NCBI GenBank assembly: GCA_947034885.2
Contig: OX344751.2
Span: forward strand, 46,281,082-46,345,081
Reading direction: 5' to 3'
DNA from: Thuidium tamariscinum
Lineage: Eukaryota > Streptophyta > Bryopsida > Hypnales > Thuidiaceae
Length of the DNA stretch: 64,000 nt
Below, piece after piece: positions 59,580-64,000 of this stretch (the stretch's first letter is position 1; each line of letters opens with the position of its first letter). A program made the translations under genes and the position numbers. The notes under the pieces are model-generated. The model did no database searches. It was not told the origin of the DNA and worked only from the letters and a program-made list of their open reading frames with translations.

Positions 59580-61044
59580 ATTAGTACCTCATCAAATTCA
59601 ATAGATGTTGGAAGCACTTTAGACGGATTCTTCTTGTTGCAAAGGGAAATTAAATTGGTAGAATAAGCCCTGTAATGAAGATTCAACCTTCTTTATTCAT
59701 TCTATATTGCAGAGCTGATTCTACCATTGCCTGAAGTACTTTTAATGTTAGGAAATGGATTGCACAAGACAAATTCTGCCTTGTGCGTGGTCATGGAGCT
59801 CGCCTTCCAAGCTCACCCAATGACTACTTAGAGGGCGGAATTTGCCGTGCGTGGCCTGTTCCCTCATAAGTAAGTAGTTTTCAAAATGTTATCTATGCAT
59901 ACAAAAATTGCCAAAACTATTTGAGGAAGTAGACAAGATTGATAGAATTTGGATATGTTGGTTTACAAGTAACACACTTTCATGAAATAATAATAATAAT
60001 ATTTTTCCAAAAACACTTTTTGACCTTTAGTAATTTAATAATTACACTTACTAGTGTACATTTTTTCGAGAGAAATGAGTAAGTGGAATGAAAATTCTTT
60101 TACTGGGACGCCCTTCAAATGCGTCACTTCCCACATCTACCGGTACTTGCATTCGGGGATCTGGGAAACAGGGCAAACAAGGAAATCCATCGGAGTCTCA
60201 AAAGTTTTCTTGCCAGTGGTGCTCCCGGCTGGTGAAATAGGAATCAATGGCGACTCAGTCGATCCTTCAGGGGCAGGGAGAACTGACCCCCTCGCTCGGC
60301 CACTCGGGTAAAATGCTGTAATTTTTATTTTTCACACAAATTTTTTCTTGCAAATTTTGATTCAGAGACCCCAAATTATCCAGGGGTGAAGAAAGTGGGG
60401 GTGATCATGCCCCCAACTAGGTTTTTTTTTGTTTGGATTGCACCTCTGGTAAAACATGGTAAGGCCGAGCGAGGGGGCCAATCCACCCGGATCGGGGGCA
60501 CCCAGCATTCATTAGAATTACCATGTCTAACTTTAACGATGCCTGGCAATGAACTAAGTTTGGCACCGCTTGTCCGTTGGTACGGTATGCTCGAATTTTA
60601 GCCAGAATCTCGCACCATTTTCGCAACTGACGGATCGACTTCCATATCACGCAATCAAGTGGGTGGAAAAGTGGACCAATTTCCATATGACTGCCGGCAC
60701 TCTCGATCCAGTTCAGTTGGCGGATGGGAAATCGTAAGACGGACGGAGGGAGTGACAGTTTACGGAAGGGATGAATGCACACCCGGGAACTGAATGCACT
60801 CGTGGGTCCGTCTATATGTCCATGTTTTCCTCGCGTTGCATGCATTCTCTTCTGGCATCAGTTGCGTGTCGCTTGCCCAACGCGAAACCCTAACCAAATT
60901 GGCGAAGGTGACTGAAGCACGCTTGCGTCCGGGGCTCATTCCTGCAGGGACAGAGAATCTGTGATCTCGTCCGAAACGCAGAATCTGACGGGATGCAGGA
61001 AAGGACCGTTCGGCACGGGGCACTGGCCCCTCGCTCGGCCACTC
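59580..61044. other. Repeat DNA rising into a GC-rich island
   Basis: No gene recognised. The motif GGCCGAGCGAGGGG or its complement occurs at about 60289, 60465, 61026 and 62335. The pair 60465/61040 is inverted and may bound a 0.58-kb element. Minus-strand frames of 106-142 codons here have no recognisable domain. Confidence 0.4.
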
Positions 61045-61047
61045 TAA

Positions 61048-61349
61048 GGGCCAGCTTCCATGTGAGCCGGGCCGGTACAAGTTTCCCGGGAGAGCTACAG
61101 TGACAATTGAGCGATGACACTTCTATGTGAACCCGGTGGCTGGGGAGATGTCAAGTAAGAAGAGCACACGTAACGATTCCTTGAAGTTCGATCGCTCTCC
61201 ACCAATCTTGTCTTCCACCAGTCTTCCACCGATATCGGTGAAGCTGCTGCTCCTGCTTCTCCGCTCACCGAGGCCGGCAACAGAATCGGCAGCTCCTGCT
61301 TGTCGTCTTGCGGCTCTCTTACCGGCCCAGCTCGCATGGAAGGTGGCCC
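61048..61349. mobile_element. GC-rich Tourist-like MITE (copy 2)
   Basis: About 90% like 55751-56041, same orientation, same GGGCCAGCTTCCATG end. TAA at 61045-61047 and 61350-61352. Slightly longer (302 bp) from a short internal duplication (CAGTCTTCCACC). Confidence 0.85.
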
Positions 61350-61352
61350 TAA

Positions 61353-61665
61353 GGGGGTCCTTACATGTATCGGTGGGCAAGGAAACTTCACAGGGAGTGC
61401 TACAGGAGAAAACAATCATTGCACTTTCATGTGAACCTGGTGGGTGGAGAGGGATTAAATAAGGAAAGGGCACGTATGAGATTCTCTCAAGCTAGCCACC
61501 TCTCCGCCAATGAGATCGTCCACCGGTTGTCCACCCGAATCAGTGAAACTTCCCCTCCTCCTTTCTCATTGGCCAATCCCGGCAAGACAATCGGTACTTG
61601 CTCTTTTGTCTCATTCCCACGATTTGCACTGTTGCTGCCCACCGGGTCCGCATGTAAGGAGGCCC
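61353..61665. mobile_element. GC-rich Tourist-like MITE (copy 3, diverged)
   Basis: Starts GGGGGTCCTTACATGTATCG and ends CGCATGTAAGGAGGCCC. It shares the TAA at 61350-61352 with copy 2 and has TAA at 61666-61668. Internal order matches copies 1-2 (CTACAGGAG, CATGTGAACCTGGTGG, CACCCGAATCAGTGAAACTT) at lower identity. Confidence 0.75.
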
Positions 61666-61668
61666 TAA

Positions 61669-63057
61669 GTCATTCCAGAGGTGCATGTAAAAAGAAAAGC
61701 CCTGTAACTTGTGCTTGGATAATTTACCCTGCACACTGCTCACAACAAATTGTGACCTGTCTTTTGAGTGGATAGTGAGGCATGATGCTTCACTACCCAC
61801 CCAAAAGAAATGATTAACTCACCTCCCTCCACCAGTTCACCCCCTCCCAAATAAACAAAAAGAAATTTAATTTTTAAATTTTAAATTTGCATCCCCCCAC
61901 CTCTTGTAATTCTCAAAAGCCAATGTGATTGACAATCCATATGGGATTTTATCCATATCCTTATCCAATACACGTATTTAGTATAATATATTATATACTA
62001 TATATATATATATATAATATTGTATACATAGTCAATATTTGTATCTATATTTTGTATCTGTATTTGTATCCGTATTTGGATGGCAGAGATTAAATCTCAC
62101 AATATCAAGGGCTTGTGATTTTTTGAAAAATCAATGGTGATTTTGAAGGTCACCATTTAAAAAAAATACTATCAACGGCCTATACATTTTTGGAGAGGGG
62201 GAGGGGGGGCAAATGCAAACTAAGGTGGATCGCATCTTTTCACATGATAGTTGGGCCCTCGGGATGCAAGTATGAATCCAGAATTTGCAAATTTCATTAT
62301 GTGGAAATAAAAAAATTTCAGGGATTTCCCAAGAGGCCGAGCGAGGGGTCAGTTCGCCCCGGCCGCTGCAGCAGCATGGGAAAACGATGAGACGAAGCTG
62401 CTTCGCTTCTACCAGGAAGTTACTGCTCTGTACAAAGGTTGAGGGTAGGTAGGGTCTTATTAATACGGGACCTCAACTGGACACTACAATACTGTGGTGC
62501 TCAATTCACCCTACGACCTACTCTACTGTGGAACTGGGGTGCAGTTGCCGCACTTCGGGGCGTGATACTAATTATATATTGTCCGTTGTGAGTGCTACTG
62601 CAACGCTCACTGCGACGGAGACTGCAAAATAGTCCAAGTTCTTTGGGGCGTCGTCACACTAGAGCATGAAGCACGTGTGTCATCGCTCGACATGAATTGC
62701 GTGGGATCCCCTTCCCGCGGGGCGGCCGGTCCCGCACTCCCGCGGTGACTGCACTGGTAGCCCAGGTGCCTTCGCACAGGAACAGCCCAGCATTTACTAG
62801 AAGTGCTGGGCTGCTGAGCTCAAATGACTCGTACACGACGAGGATCTGGTAGACCCGCTGCATTTGGAATCGAGAACAAGAAGACGAAGTGAACGCAGTG
62901 TTTTGGATTCAGCTACATTGTGGAACTTGTTGCGCGGTATTCAAAATCAGTTAGTGGAGGGTTGGGAGGTGTGAGAAGCTAGGATTTGGGGAAGAGTGCC
63001 GTACATGACGCTCACTAGGAGGCAGCTGCTGAATTGACCAGTATCTTAGAGATCAGA
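61669..63057. other. Upstream flank of the ZIFL gene
   Basis: Contains an AT microsatellite at about 61980-62030 (TATATATATATATATATA) followed by imperfect TTTGTATCT repeats to 62080. From 62330 the DNA is GC-rich and apparently single-copy. A 10-bp perfect stem (CAGCCCAGCA/TGCTGGGCTG) lies at 62783-62813. This stretch should hold the ZIFL promoter, but no core element is obvious. Confidence 0.45.
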
Positions 63058-64000
63058 ATGGGCCGAAGAAGTGATAGCGTGGAGGGGGATTTGGAGAAGC
63101 CGCTTGTGGTTCGCCCTAAACCGGTGTTTTACCCCAACTGTCCGGGCTGCAAGGTAGTGCAGAAGCACCATGTTGATGACAGTCTTCCCATGAAGGAGCT
63201 CTCTGTGATAGCTCTCCTTGTGGTTTGCAACAGTGAGCACTCTGTCCACTCTCACATCTGCGTAGCACAGAGCAATGCAATCCAATGCAATGATCTGCGG
63301 ACTCAATGTCCGAATATTTTGGATTCCAGAGTAAATCTAGACTTGCGTTTGATGACCACTGATTTCTTCGTTCGGCTTGAAAGGCAAAATATATAACTCA
63401 TCTGCCAAGGCCGAGAATGGGGTTCGATCAGCAATGTCGATGTTTTTGAGAACGTGCACATTGATGAGAACTAAAGATCCTGTGTCAGCTCATTGTTTCT
63501 CTCGGCGTGGCGGGTTCGAGTGAACCTTTCTCTGCTCGTGTGTAGAGGTTTCGCCTAGGCAGTGGTTGATATCTGGAGGAGAACTTCCGAGATACTATTT
63601 GCGAAAGTTTTTCAGTGAAGTTAGTTCGGGCGAGCAGAGAGTTTGTAAGGATGCAGACTGATGCAGGGTGTTGTGTTGTGGGCTGTGGCATTGACAGCTC
63701 TACCAATTGCGTCACTTTATCCTTTTATTTATTTTATGGTGAGTTGAACAAATCCTCATCTTGCTGATTTACTTCAACCTTCAGAATTAAGGGTGCTGCA
63801 ATTCAATGTTGAGTGCATTTGAGTGGACATAGTTCACAATCTAGTGAATTTGCCGCGTCTCGTGCGTTCGTCTCTTCACGTGCTCGTGGGTTCGTTTGAT
63901 GTTATCACCGAAGTAAGGCAGTGAGAGTTGCGTGTTGCAGGTTGAAGACTTTCACATAGCGGAAAAGAAAGAAGATATCGGCTATTACGTCGGAGCTTTG
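63058..64000 (+). CDS. ZINC-INDUCED FACILITATOR-LIKE (ZIFL) MFS transporter, 5' part
   Basis: Three exons before the window edge: 63058-63232, 63698-63738 (a 41-nt micro-exon) and 63941-64000, with GT-AG junctions in consistent phase. The 92 residues start MGRRSDSVEGDLEKPL and contain the ZIFL N-terminal cysteine motif CPGC (28-31). The first transmembrane helix covers ELSVIALLVVCNTLPIASLY and continues PFIYFM, and VEDFHIAEKKEDIGYYVG leads toward helix 2. The order and spacing match plant ZIFL proteins, which are tonoplast or plasma-membrane major-facilitator carriers in zinc tolerance, auxin transport and potassium/proton flux. The substrate cannot be told from this part. The first ATG in frame is at 63058. 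The rest lies beyond 64000. Confidence 0.9.

Noticed and set aside
60417-61775. Frames of 106-142 codons on both strands
   Set aside because: They overlap one another and the MITEs at 61048 and 61353. No recognisable family.
62783-62813. Stem-loop CAGCCCAGCA/TGCTGGGCTG considered as a terminator or small RNA
   Set aside because: Only a 10-bp stem in a plant intergenic region, with no supporting context.
63485-63545. Possible tRNA (GGGTTCGAGTGAACC resembles a T-arm)
   Set aside because: No acceptor stem, D-arm or anticodon arm can be drawn around it, and it lies within ZIFL intron 1.

Overview
This is a nuclear window from a land plant. The two intact genes have short GT-AG introns. They encode a plant-type HBS1/SKI7 translational GTPase with a RanBP2 zinc finger, and the start of a ZINC-INDUCED FACILITATOR-LIKE (ZIFL) transporter carrying the plant CPGC signature. 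The rest is AT-rich intergenic DNA packed with DNA-transposon remnants. I saw no recognisable LTR-retrotransposon coding region. The sequence does not fix the species.

Layout. 1-12 kb: end of a hairpin MITE, a broken ARF-GTPase 3' end, tandem repeats and several small TIR elements. 12.2-14.6 kb (minus strand): a five-exon gene model whose first two exons are an identical copy of HBS1 exons 1-2 (acidic N-terminus plus RanBP2 zinc finger). These join in frame, by splice sites read from the sequence, to three exons encoding a protein with a roughly 90-residue hydrophobic region. This is the main discovery candidate. 15.0-27.1 kb: a chain of Harbinger-type elements with GAGCATC termini and TTA/TAA targets. 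The largest is a 10.2-kb composite containing a dead PIF/Harbinger transposase, a 5.06-kb hAT element with a dead transposase, and several MITEs nested inside both. 27.1-32.8 kb: the intact 11-exon HBS1/SKI7 gene on the plus strand. Its first 1.26 kb (promoter to exon 2) is the mirror copy of the minus-strand chimera, so the two genes diverge from a large inverted repeat.

32.8-54 kb is AT-rich, apparently gene-poor DNA. It is dominated by a family of about 0.9-kb elements flanked by TTAA with CCC...GGG ends (piggyBac-like or Sola3-like by termini). Across the window about fourteen elements share this terminal format in several size classes. A pair of Stowaway-like elements (272 and 273 bp) and a nested TIR element also lie here. 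54-62.9 kb alternates GC-rich islands, including three Tourist-like MITEs, with AT-rich repeats. The window ends in the first three exons of the ZIFL transporter gene at 63.06 kb.

The genes do not form a pathway. HBS1/SKI7 acts in ribosome rescue and mRNA surveillance, ZIFL is a major-facilitator transporter, and the membrane part of the chimera is unrecognised. What links the first two is the duplication that placed an HBS1 promoter and zinc finger upstream of an unrelated gene.
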